From NCBI RefSeq assembly GCF_958298935.1, contig NC_084936.1, positions 7,819,501-7,883,500 on the forward strand: a DNA stretch of 64,000 bases, read 5' to 3'. Source of the stretch: Phragmites australis (lineage: Eukaryota > Streptophyta > Magnoliopsida > Poales > Poaceae). Shown piece after piece: positions 22,945 through 33,570 of the stretch. A program made the position numbers and the translations under genes. Positions within the stretch are counted from its first letter, which is position 1, and each line of letters opens with the position of its first letter. The notes beneath the pieces were generated by a model, which worked only from the letters and a program-made list of their open reading frames with translations, made no database searches and was not told the DNA's origin.

Positions 22945-23435
22945 ATGGTCGATTTTGCTATGGTGATGGCTACTCGTGTCGAGGGTGTGGAGGGTTTTCC
23001 TGCAGTCCTCCGCGAAATGTTGTGGCGTGCAAATTTCACCTTTGCGCCGGAGTATGCGGTTTATGCTCGAGGAGTTGGGCCTAACTTGGTGGACTACTTG
23101 GCGACCATGGACATGTGCGCCACGGACTAGTGAACCACGAGGTGTTGTATGGAGAGGACCACATGATGCAGTATGGCATGGCACCTCATACTCGTCATTT
23201 TTTAGTGGTGCTAGGCACACGGGTACCTTGTCCCCATGGCCGAAGCACGAGGGCATCCAATGGGTTGCATATGCCTCAGTTCCATCATTTGGATGTCACG
23301 AGGGAAATGCTATTAGGCGAACCGCAGCATCTCACGCACCCCAACGCCATTGATGATATGGGCTCTCCTCAATGTCATCTCTTGGATGAATTTCTGGAAG
23401 ACTTTGTTCGGAATCCGTATCGCGGGTGGTTTTAA
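22945..23435 (+). pseudogene. Unrecognised leader ORF between LTR and gag, frameshifted
   Basis: Two overlapping frames (22945-23130 and 23115-23435) together give about 160 residues with a plausible composition: GFPAVLREMLWRANFTFAPE, then GLVNHEVLYGEDHMMQYG, ending FLEDFVRNPYRGWF. The switch of frame near 23120 suggests one frameshifted ORF. It precedes gag by 0.86 kb. I do not recognise the family; additional ORFs before gag occur in some plant Gypsy elements. Confidence 0.4.
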
Positions 23436-24294
23436 GTCAGTGGAGATAAAAATATATAATAGGGTATAGTTTCTTTTCGTGAACTTTTGGACGATTGAAA
23501 TTAGTTGTATTACACCCTAAGTATAAGACCTGTTTGATATACCTTTATGTTGTATGAGTATCATGACTGCTTTCTTGTATCTTTCATTCAGATGGTTGCT
23601 ATATATTTTTGCAATTGTCTTACATGTTTGGGGGTGCTTATTGTGTTATTCTCAATTATGGTGTCTTTGTGATTATGTTGTACCGATGCAATCAACAAAA
23701 AGGTAAAAAAGTAAGGGATGCATCCCGATAGCGGTAAATATCGGGGGCTCAACCAGTGCGAGATAGGGGCCTTGTGTGTCTTGGTGGTGATGGTACGGGA
23801 GGTCAACACGTTAATAATAACGTGAATATTTACCATACAATGGTGACCATGATCATCTACCATACGATGGTGGTTATAGTCGTCTACCCATGTGACGATT
23901 ACATAGGGTGTCCTATAAGACGATGGTACGAGAAGTGAATACGATGGCAACAACATATGAAAAGTAACTTGTGCGGCGAGTTGCACAAGCATCGTTCGCC
24001 CAAACACTTATTCTCTCTCTCACGAAGGGTGATGTTTGGTGAGTCAATTTATATGAATGTCTATGATGATTGACCTTGATGCTTATTGGGGAGTGATGAA
24101 CTCGAGAAAGAAACGTGTAGATAGGGATCACTTTCATTTTCCTATCTATCATGATGCACACTTTTACATATCGCAGGCTTTAAGGAGCTTGACCGTATTC
24201 ATGTTGATTTATCCATTCCTTATCATCCTAAATTTCTATTTGTTGTCTTCCTTGTCAAGATGATGTTGTCACTAACTTTAGGATTGACGGCAGG

Positions 24295-24957
24295 ATGAGG
24301 ACCCGTCAAAACCTCAAAATTGATCTCCCTAAGAGTTCCCACGAGAACAACCCAAGACCGCCTCCACCGCCGAGCATGGCAGATGTGCTAATGCAAATTG
24401 AGCAGAACCACCAGGCTCAAACCGTTCTTCTCGAAGCTCTCGTGAGCAACACAGCCCCTCACGAAGGAGGCGGGGCCGCACACCAGGATCCTCTCGACAT
24501 GGGCCATTGGCTTCGCACCATTGAGCAAAAGCTTGCTCTCCTTCAGTGCGAGGACCATGAGAAGGCCCTCTTTGCCGTCCATCAACTCTAGGGCACAACC
24601 GGCGCATGGTGGGCCAACTATATAGTCATACACGCCACCGATCATCACGTCTCTTGGATGGAGTTTCATGAAGCCTTCCGCGACTATCATATCCTGAAGG
24701 GGATAATGGACATCAAAAGGTGGAAATTTCTAGATCTCAAGCAAAGAGTCAAATCTGTTATGGAGTATGTTCAAGTGTTCAACCATTTGGGACAATATGT
24801 ACTGAAAGAGATCAATACCGACACAAAGAAGAAAGATCATTTTGTGAACGGTCTCTCCTCCAAGATGCAAGACTGTCTATCAGCTCACGAGTTTGTCGAC
24901 TTGAAAAAGTTGGTGAGCACCTCCCTCACGGTCGAATTCAAGATGAAGAACCACTAG
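24295..24957 (+). pseudogene. gag: Gypsy gag, one in-frame stop
   Basis: One frame with TAG at 24589-24591. The retrotransposon gag domain reads EKALFAVHQL, stop, GTTGAWWANYIVIH, then FRDYHILKGIMDIKRWKFLDLKQ, which is the usual capsid pattern with its WW and FLxLKQ features. A zinc-knuckle relic C-x-NCGHVGHFTRDY follows near 25172-25210, with a stop inside and Tyr in place of the last Cys. The N-terminus is Pro-rich, and the ATG follows GACGGCAGG. Confidence 0.85.
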
Positions 24958-24959
24958 GA

Positions 24960-27105
24960 GGAGAAGAAGTGCAAGAGGGTTCTATTACCTTCTGTGGGCA
25001 GGAACCCCTAATGTCCCCGTGCGGAGAATCACCCTCCCCCATCTCATATTTTGACTTTGGCTGCTCCACGACCAATGTGGATGGTGCGATGTTTGCCTCC
25101 CTCATCGCAAGGATAGACTCCAAGGCCTGCAGGATCACAAGGGAGTGCGATAGGTGGCCCTGGAGACCCATGCTAAAACTGTGGGCATGTCGGTCACTTC
25201 ACGCGGGATTACCGTTTCCCAAAGCCGGGGGCTATGGTGATTGCTCCAAGGTCGTCGCTACCAATGCAACCCCTTCAGCAAGCCTCCTAGGCTACGTATG
25301 TTCCCAAGCGTGGCTGAGTGAACCACATCACCGCCGAAAAACTCAAGATGATAAAAGCGTGCTCGTCGGTACACCACTTGTGAATTCTAACCCCGCATTT
25401 GTGCTTTTCAATTCAGGAGCATCTCATTCTTTCATCAAGAAGGGTTACGTCTTGTGTCACAATATGGTCACCAAGACCCTACCCTCATCATATCATATTG
25501 ATGCACCCGATACCCAGTTACATGTCAATCGAGTCGTCCCTTTTGCCATGATCCTCATTGAAGAAGTTTTGTTCTCTATGAACTTGACCGTGATCGACAC
25601 TAGAGGAGTCGATGTCATCTTAGGAATGAATTGGCTGACCGGTTATAGTGCCCTTATTGATTGCACGAAAATGGTAATTTCTCTCAAAAATTCGAGTGGT
25701 GTGTGGATTCCCCTTCACCTTAGAGAGTGTGGTCCCCACCTATACTCCTTGACAGTTATCGCAACCATGAATCTCCTGAATAATCCTGTGGTGTGCGAGT
25801 TTTCTGATGTTTTTTTAGAAGAATTACCAAGAATGACATTGAAATTGTCATCGAACTTGCGCTCGAAACGGCCCCGGTATCTAAGCGACTCTATCGTATG
25901 CCTCCCAATGAATTGATGGAGTTGAAGAAACAGCTAAAGGAATTTCTTGAGAAGGGTTTCATTCATCCGAGCTTCTCACCTTGGGGATGCCCAGCTATCT
26001 TTGTCAAGAAGAAAGATAATATCACGAGGATGTGTGTTGATTATCATCCTCTCAACGCGGTCACCATAAAAAATAAATATCCTCTTCATCACATTTAAGA
26101 TCAATTGATCGGTGCTCATTTCTTTTCCAAAATTGATTTAAGGTTGGGTTATCACCAAATAAAAATCCGAACAAAGGACATTGCAAAGATGGCTTTCTCT
26201 ACTCATTATGGGCTCTATGAGTATACTATTATATCTTTCGGCCTGATCAATGCACCAAGGTATTTCATGTACTTGATGGACACGGTCTTCATGGAAGAGC
26301 TTGACAAGTTTGTCGTGATCTTCATCGATGATATTCTCATCTATTCCAAGACTAAAGAAGAACATGCAGAGCATCTCTGAGTTATTCTTGAACGACTTTG
26401 ATACCATCGTCTCTATTCCAACTTTAGCAAATGTGATTTCTGGCTCAAAGAAGTTTCCTTTCTCGGCTATGTCCTTTACAAAAATGGTGTCATAGTTGAC
26501 CCAAGAAAGGTTCAAGATGTACTCAATTGAGTGCAACCTCAAAACGCCACTAATATCCAGAGTTTTCTTGGACTTATGGGATACTATCGCGGGTTCATTA
26601 ATATCTTCTCCAAAATTGCCATGCCCATAACCGAACTCATCAAGAAGGGCGTGAAGTTTACATTGTACGATGCTTGTGAGCAAGCTTTCCAAACATTGAA
26701 AAATCTACTCACTACTGCTCCCATCCTTGCTCAACCGAGATGAACAAAAGTTTCAACATTTATTGCGATGCTTTCTGTATAGGCTTCGGTTGTGTTCTCA
26801 TGCAAAAGGGTGGAATTATCACCTATACTTCTCGCTAATTAAAGTGTTGTGAAGAAAATTATCCTACTCACGATTTAGAGCTTACATTTGTTATTCATAC
26901 TCTAAAAATCCGGCACCACTATTTCTTTGAGAATCTTTGCAATATCTATACCAATCACAAGAGACTCAAATATATCTTCACTCAAGCGGCCTCAATATGA
27001 GACTTGAATTGATCAAGGACTATGAATTGAAGGTTCATTATCATCCCGGCAAAGCGAACGTCGTTGCCAATAAGTTGAGCCAAAAGGATTCGTGCAATTG
27101 CCTTT
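24960..27105 (+). pseudogene. pol: Gypsy pol: protease, reverse transcriptase, RNase H; stops and frameshifts; truncated
   Basis: Protease: the usual FDSGASHSFI reads FNSGASHSFI near 25413, so the catalytic Asp is Asn; DVILGMNWL follows. After a frameshift near 25830 the RT begins ([20 protein letters not shown], 25898). It has a TAA at 26096-26098, then [17 protein letters not shown] and [13 protein letters not shown] at 26378-26380 and another stop near 26527. RNase H pieces include FNIYCDAFCIGFGCVLMQKG and YELKVHYHPGKANVVANKLS. The frame ends about 20 residues later at the junction with the right repeat; no integrase zinc finger or DDE core is present. Confidence 0.9.
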
Positions 27106-27110
27106 TAGTT

Positions 27111-29734
27111 AGGCATCATCGTGCTCGCGTGCGGCTCCCGCGGTAGCTTGGAAAAATTATGTGATCTAATCCACCTTTGTTCCCCTTTTGCTCTAACGAA
27201 ATCAGAGAGCATAGATCTAATTCAATTGGATTATGGAGGATGGCCAGGAGGGTCTTATGCATGCTAATCTGCATTTGATGTGGAATTTGCTTTCAATTCT
27301 TGAACTGTTGTTCCAAGTTTATTGTGTAACTGATGATTATGTAACTGGGATTTGTTTTTCCATTCAAAAAATATGTCACATCCCAAATCTCGTAAACATG
27401 TCAGTAACCATAATCATGCATCATAAACATCATGTTTAATTGTTAAGCTTTTGTTGAGTGCTTGTTATTTTCCTTGGTGGCTTAACTATTGTTGAGAGTT
27501 ATGAAATTAACCCGGCCTTACAATGTTCTTTTAGTTAAGTCCTGCATAGGCATAGTGGGTGGATCCATTTAAAATGTGTTCATCTCGTATTGTAATCGCT
27601 GCACCAAAATTCTTAGAATTTTCAGAACACTGGAATACCTTTTATGGAGTTGAGAAGATAAGGAAAAGAGGATTTGCTGTTTTTAGAAACAAAAAACACT
27701 TACACGTGGGCCCACTTGAACTGGCCGGCCCACCTCCCTCTCCTCCCATACGGCTGCAGCAGTAGCACCCCTTCCTTCACTCTCTTTCACTCTCACTCCC
27801 ACTCCCTCTCTCCCAACCGAACAAAACAAGGGGTAGCAGCAGCTCCTCTCCACTCCTCTCCCTTTCTCCCCCAAAAATCTCTCTCAAGAACTTGGAATCA
27901 AGGTATGCATGTGGTACCATTGCTTTCTCCACATCCCTAGCTCTCCATCCATCCAAGTATTTCTCGCATGCACGGAGTTTTGACATCGTTCTTCATCTCC
28001 CATGTTCTTTGGTTGAGGCAACAAGGATCAATAGCTTGTCCCCCTCTTCTCCAAGCTTTCCCTCTAATTTTCTTCCCCAACCGACGGTCACCAACCTTGA
28101 CAAGAACCTTGGGTAAGTATCCTAGGATCCCATGGAGAGAATGCACGTTCTTAGTTCGGTTTTGGATAGGTTTTTAAGCTGCAATGGGGAAATGGTGAAA
28201 CACCATTGTGTTCTTGATGTTTCAGAGCCAATAGAAGGATTTTGGAGGGGATATAACCCGTGAATCGTGTTCGTTGGTGGGTAGATGAAGTTTATAATCC
28301 ATGCATTAGTGGTTATACATGCTTATGTGGATTGGGTTGAGACATGCAAGTTGAATCGACCGACGAATCGTTGAAAGACTCACCTCTGCCAGAACTTGGA
28401 AGTTTCAGATTCTAGTGCAAAAGTTCCAGGGTAAAGTGAGTTAAAACATCACATGAACCCCTACCCGGAAGTTTCAAATTCTAGCCCGGAAATTCCAGGT
28501 TAATGCATTTTAGCCAAACCGAGAGCCCCTGTTCGGAACCCCACTTGGACTTTCTGAGCACCCGGAAGTTCAGACCTCAATTTAGAACTTCCGGTTTAAA
28601 TAGAACTTGCCAATTCGAGAACCCCTATTTGAAGCTAAACTTGGATGTTTCAGCTCACCCGGAAGTTCTTAGCTTAATTCAGAACTTTCGGTTTAATCCA
28701 ATTTTCGCAACTCGGGGACCCTTTCCCGAAAGATAGTACGGAGGTTCCGACCACTCGAAAGTTCCGACCTTGACCCAGAACTTCTGAGTCAATCAAAAGT
28801 TGCAACCCGAGGACCCATGTTCAGAGTATGATCTAGAATTTCTGACAGCCCGAAAGTTTTGACCTAAATCTGGAACTTCCGGATTTCTGTTAGAATGTCA
28901 GACGAAACTTGGAGCGTATACTTCGTTGTTCTATCGCATGTCTTTGCACACTTAGCTTGTTGTACTGCATCCTCGTGTTTTATGCATCTTGTAGCCTACC
29001 TCATTGCACCTCATTCATGCTCATCGCATTGCATGTGTTTTTCTTTACAGAACGAAAGACCAGAGCGTGACGCGGGTGCAATCGAGGGTGATCCGAAGTT
29101 TGTTGCTGTGAATTGTGAAGCTGAGCACCAATACAAGCATCTAAACATATTTTACCTTATACTTTGGATCACGTGGAGTCTCAATTGATAAATTACCGCT
29201 TTATGTATGTTATGCATGTCAGTGAGTCTTGTTTAGTTTTATAGTTAGAACTTATGTTAATGTATCTCCTACCTTGAACTATTGATGTTTCCTATCCTTG
29301 TAACATGAGTATAACATATCGTTATCTAACTTAAAAAGTTATCCGAGATGCTTAGCAATGCATATGTCACTGGTAGAAGTCGAACGGTGGTTCGACCATC
29401 GTTCGTGAGCCTAGGTCTTATTAATGTTCACAAAGATAATGATGATGTTGGTTTGTATGAGTTGTGAGGATGAGACAATATGTGGGTGATGCTAAGGGTA
29501 GGTCGGGAGATAAACCTAAATGACATAGACCGCTTGCATCGATTAAGCATCGTCCGTTGTTGCAGTTAGCTTTAGCACTTTTCTGTACTTATCATGTATC
29601 CGTATATAAGACGGATGAGCTGAATACCTTTGTAGTTGTGACTCTTTGACATGCGAGTCTATAGTGTTGTGGGTATAATAGGCTTGTAGAGGTAGTTTGT
29701 TTGGGGAATAGTTCTAGATGACCTCCGCACCTAT
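27111..29734 (+). repeat. Right direct repeat (LTR copy B)
   Basis: It starts at AGGCATCATCGTGCTC right after RNase H and ends at CACCTAT. Beyond that it departs from copy A completely: the 390 bp that complete the 5' LTR are absent and a different LTR-like sequence follows. The array of GAAGTTCCG units at 28386-28884 is longer than in copy A. Confidence 0.8.
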
Positions 29735-30070
29735 AGGCGAATGTTCAAACGGTTGGTGCTTATTGGAAAAGGTTGTCACAAGTACCCCTTGTGTGGACTT
29801 TAGCAGGTCGCACAAGCCGAATGGTCCTCATATCATGTGGGTAAAGATGTACCCCTACAGGATGTAAGATCAATTCAAATTGTCGTGCTCTCGATCATGA
29901 GCATGCTTTTGTCTATTTGCATCAGTCATAGATTTCTGATGTTGGAAGTGGTTGTAATGGTTGAGGTTGGTCATGAGATGGTTTCTTATACAGATATGTT
30001 TACGATGTTGATATCTGGATAGGAGGGTACAATTGGTTAAGTTGTAGGTGCTCACATTCTTATGTCAAAA
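29735..30070. mobile_element. Different Gypsy-LTR-like tail
   Basis: GGTCGCACAAGCCGAATGG, GGGTAAAGATGTACCCC and GTCGTGCTCTCGATCATGAG are phrases I associate with another Tekay-like LTR family; a diverged counterpart lies near 11320-11360. It replaces the expected end of copy B, which suggests recombination between elements. Confidence 0.4.
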
Positions 30071-30072
30071 CT

Positions 30073-30524
30073 GCTTTGCTTTGGGGGCATTTTAGACTTT
30101 TTTTTAGCAACATTTTGAGATGTAGAGTTTCCAGTGCCACTACAAGTTTGAACCATGAAAATTTAGATCCCTTCTAATTACTCTAGTAGAAGTATTTCTC
30201 TATTTGATAGTGATATCATTTCTTTCGGGTCCTTTATTTATCTCAGAGCCCCTCTAAAAGCAAAGCACGAAACCTAGCGGAAACCCTCCTCTTCTCTCCA
30301 CGGAAGAAAGCACAAAACCCTTTGCTCCCTTCCCGATGGTCGGCTACTACGCCTCCCCCGCCGTGGTGGCCACCATCCAGATCTTTCAATTGAGCAATCC
30401 TGCATGTAAGAAATACTATCTCTTAATATATAGGCTTTTGCTTTGGGTGTCATTTCAAACTTCTTTTATCAACATTTTGAGATGTAAAGCTTCCAATGCC
30501 ACTGCAAGTTTGAACCATGAAAAT
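30073..30524. repeat. Pair of ~90-bp direct repeats flanking the FORGETTER1-like fragment
   Basis: 30073-30162 and 30434-30524 share GCTTT(T)GCTTTGGG, AACATTTTGAGATGTA and AAGTTTGAACCATGAAAAT. A second shared block, GATA(T/G)CATTTCTTT...GGTCC, lies at about 30201-30240 and 31199-31240. So the DNA around the captured fragment is itself duplicated. Confidence 0.7.
30262..30380 (+). pseudogene. Captured 5' end of the FORGETTER1-like gene (5' UTR and first 15 codons)
   Basis: It aligns base for base, with a few small gaps, to 58669-58789 of the real gene. Shared pieces include AAAGCACGAAACC, AAACCCTTTGCTCCCT, GCCTCCCCCGCC and CCATCCAG; I estimate close to 90% identity by eye. The ATG is conserved at 30336. 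The similarity stops exactly after CCATCCAG, which in the real gene is followed by GTGCGC. Downstream the frame runs into unrelated AT-rich sequence and stops. It cannot encode a zinc finger, because the copy ends before the first Cys. Confidence 0.85.
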
Positions 30525-30789
30525 CAGCTGAGCCTCCGAAAGAAAAGAAAAAAGAGAGGGAAAAAGGAGGAGATTCAAGAAAAGGTCTTGCAAGCAAGTA
30601 ATGATATTCCATTCTCGAGGTTTTGGAACATCAAAATCTATGTCCTTGACTCCTCCAATCTTTTGTTTCTCTTCAAGAGGTCCTTTCAATCCCTAAGTTT
30701 ATAGCCAAATCTTGATATTACTGCCCAAAATGTTGAAATCTTGACGTATGTAAATCTTTGTGCTATCTAGAGAATCACTGGTTGTAATC

Positions 30790-31180
30790 CCACATTTATA
30801 CGATGAAGCTTGATGCTTCTAATTATTCTATATACAAGACATCCTTTACTACATGGATTTGTATAAACCAATTGTGAGAGACAAGATACCCAATGAATGT
30901 AGTTACTAAGAAGGAATGGAGGGTGATCAATCGGAAGTCAGTTGATATGATTCATTTATATGTCAACTGCAATATTTTTTCATCACATTGCTAATGACAC
31001 CACTGCACTTAAATTGTGGCAAAAATTGGAATTAATGTATGAGCGAAAGACCAACTTTGAACAAAGCTTAGATGGTCAAGTGTCTTGCAAAGCTAGAATA
31101 CCGAGATAGCAACAATGTTATTGCATACTCGATTGTCTTCTAAGGCCAAGTTGATGATGAAGTTCAAGCATTGTTGTGCT
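30790..31180 (+). pseudogene. Copia gag fragment
   Basis: The frame pieces KLDASNYSIYKTSF, LYKPIVRDKIPNE, KKEWRVINRKSVDMIHLYV and then (after a frameshift) HHIANDTTALKLWQKLELMY and ERKTNFEQ follow the order of a Copia UBN2-type gag N-terminus. Stops and frameshifts break it. No pol follows. It is from a different Copia family than the element at 1-11102. Confidence 0.7.
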
Positions 31181-31300
31181 GTTTATAACCCACATGACTG
31201 TCTATATGATAATGATAGCATTTCTTTTTAGGTCCATCCTTTATCCTAGAATTAAGGACGACAATCAGGTGTGATGGGTACGGGTAGTGCTCTCCCATAT

Positions 31301-32480
31301 TGTTGGTGAATCAGGAACCAGGGGTCCCCAAATCCCAAGGCCGGACCAGCAATCCGCCACGCCCTCCCGCGGGGATCATCTCCGCGAGGTACGAAAAGAC
31401 TAAGTCCCGGGAGAGGGCGCTCGGGGCCATGAACAGTGGTCCCCGAGTACCCGGGTTCCCCGATGATCTGCGAAGACCAAGTGACTGGAAAGAGAGTGCT
31501 CGGGGTCATGAACAGTGGCCCCCCCGAACAGTGGCCCCCGAGCACCCGAGTACCCCGAGGATCCAAGGAAGGTAATTCCGGGAGAGAGTGCTCGGGGCTG
31601 CGAACAGTGGCCCCCGAGCACTCGGTTCCCCGAGGATCCAAACAGTCAATTCCGGGAGAGAGTGCTCGGGGCCGTGAACAGTGGCCCCAAGCACTCGGTT
31701 CCCCGAGGACCAAGAGAGGGCGTTTCCGGGAGAGAGTGCACAGGGAGGTGAACAGTGACCCCTGAGCACTTGGTTCCCCGACGGCCCAAGAAGTCCTTCA
31801 TCGGTGGCCCCCACAGGAGTCCAGCGGTGAGGTATCAGTCAGTGAAAGGCCCGATGCCGCATTTAAGAGGGCGTGTGGCCTGTCACCTCCAACTGCTCCT
31901 GTCACGCTCGGTGTCAGTCCCTGCCACATTCTGGTAGAAGGGCGTGGGGACATTTAATGCACGGGTCCCGTCCCGCGTCATCCGACGCGCCTCGGGATAG
32001 CATCGCAAGGCCCGAGGCGCCCCGCCTGCCGTCCTGCTATGTCAGACGAACAAGACCGGGCGGGCAAGCCGGGCTGCTCTGCGGCTGCCCGGTGGGCCCT
32101 CTCCACGGCGCCTGTTGCCAGCGCCATCATGACGACCGAGACTGGGCGGGGGGCGCATTTTCAACCCCCCGTCACTTCGCACAGTAGCCCATGATGACTG
32201 CCTTTCCATTTATGGAGCCTTGGAACTCGTGCCCTCCCTTTCGGGGCACGCTACTGCCAGCGAGTATTTAAGGGAGCCGGCGGGCACGGACAAAAGAAGA
32301 ACTTTCAGGGAACTCGGATACACATTCTCAGAGGCTGAAGAGCACCTTAGTACAAGCACAGAAGCTGAGACCACCGAAGAACAAGGAGCCCGAAGCTCTA
32401 GGATAGACAAACATTCTTGTAACCAGCAACATTCCTGAGAGACATTCTCAGGACATTTATAGGATCCACACAGGAGTCGG
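31301..32480 (+). repeat. 5' LTR of the Tat-type element, 3' end truncated
   Basis: It matches 38039-39227 closely. It contains five tandem units of about 65-75 bp (31408-31795) and a TATA-like TATTTAAG at 32265-32272. Homology to the other LTR ends near ACACAGGAGTCGGG, after which integrase sequence begins; about 200 bp of LTR end are lost. Confidence 0.9.
31408..31795. repeat. Tandem hairpin units in the Tat LTR (GTGCTCGGGG...CCCCGAGCAC)
   Basis: Five units, each roughly GAGAGTGCTCGGGG, about 10 nt ending GAACAGTGG, CCCCCGAGCACTCGG, TTCCCCGAGGA. Each holds a 10-bp inverted repeat (GTGCTCGGGG/CCCCGAGCAC) able to form a hairpin. The same array lies in the right LTR (38150-38540) and, diverged, in the solo LTR at 48341-49817. 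Confidence 0.9.
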
Positions 32481-33570
32481 GAAGGCCTTCCGGCAAGGTT
32501 TCTACTGGCCTACAGCTCTCCAGGATGCTTCCGAGTTGGTTCGACGCTATAGGGCGTGCCAGTTTCACGCAAAGCAGATTCACCAGCCAGCTCAGGCTCT
32601 CCACACCATCCCCCTGTCATGGCCCTTCGCGGTCTAGGGGCTGGACATTCTGGGACCATTCCTCCGAGCAATCGGGGCTATGAGTACCTCTACGTCACCA
32701 TCGACAAGTTTACCAAGTGGCCGGAGGCGGTTCCAGTCATCAAGGTTACCAAGAACACGGCGCTTCAGTTCATCCGCAGTATCACAAGTCGCTTCGGCAT
32801 CCCGAACAGGATCATCACCGACAATGGCACTCAGTTCACAAGTGCCCTGTTCGGGGACTACTGCGAGGACCTCAGCATCAAGCTCTGCTTCGCCTCAGTC
32901 GCTCATCCTCGGAGCAATGGGCAGGTCGAGCGCGCCAATGCTGAGATACTGAAGGGGCTCAAAACCCGGACCTACGACGTGCTCACAAAGCACGGGAAAG
33001 GGTGGATCGATGAGCTGCCTGCTGTGCTATGGGCCAATCGAACCACGCCGAGTCGCGCCACCGGGGAGATGCCTTTCTTCCTCATGTACGGCGCTGAGGC
33101 GGTCCTCCCCTCCGAGCTCACTCTTGGCTCCCCTCGGGTGCATGCCTACTCCGAAGGCAAACAGGAACACCTAAGGCGCGACGACGTCAACTACTTGGAA
33201 GAGCACCAGCGGCGTGCCGCCGTCTGAGCAGCCCGCTACCAGCAAAGCCTGCGGCGCTATCATCAGCGTCACATCCGGGCCTGGTCTCTCGAGGTGGGGG
33301 ATCTAGTTCTCCGACGCATCCAATCATGCGAAGGAAGGAATAAACTATCCCCTATGTGGGAAGGCCCCTTTACCATGATCGGTGTCCCGCGAGAAGGCTC
33401 TTTTCGGCTGGCTGCAGAGAACGGGCAGCCGCTCCCAAATGCGTTAACATCGAGCATCTGTGCAAGTTCTATCCGTAGGTGGCATGTATGTGCTCGGGCC
33501 AACGAGGCCGGGGGTCCCCCCCGCCCAAGTTGGCCGGGGGCTACCACTAACCATGTAAGTCACCCATGTA
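32481..33570 (+). pseudogene. Tat-type integrase and pol C-terminus, stops and a frameshift
   Basis: The zinc-binding part survives from GKAFRQGFYWPTALQDA to YRACQFHAKQIH (32478-32585). TAG at 32635 and a frameshift near 32675 follow. The catalytic core has GLDILGPF (first Asp), ITDNGTQF (second Asp) and NGQVERANAEIL (Glu). TGA at 33225-33227 interrupts it before the C-terminal part LEVGDLVLRRIQ, NKLSPMWEGPF. Integrase would insert the element DNA; this copy could not make it. Style of sequence places it in the Tat group. Confidence 0.9.

Larger units (their letters stand above)
19697..29734 (+). mobile_element. Decayed Ty3/Gypsy element (Tekay/Del-like) between direct repeats, integrase missing
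   Basis: Direct repeats of about 2.63 kb (19697-22331 and 27111-29734) flank a primer-binding-like site, an unknown leader ORF, gag, protease, reverse transcriptase and RNase H, all plus strand. RNase H runs straight into the right repeat, so integrase and anything after it are deleted. Gag and pol carry several stops and frameshifts, so the copy is dead. The RT style ([20 protein letters not shown]) points to a chromovirus; without the chromodomain the Tekay call is an inference. Confidence 0.8.

Noticed and set aside
27683..28177. Short frames on both strands of the Gypsy LTR copy B
   Set aside because: The same stretch in copy A has different stops and frame breaks, so no frame is conserved between the copies.
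31300..31765. Overlapping 90-150-codon frames in the Tat LTR
   Set aside because: They arise from the tandem GC-rich hairpin units, which repeat in several frames; LTR, not coding.
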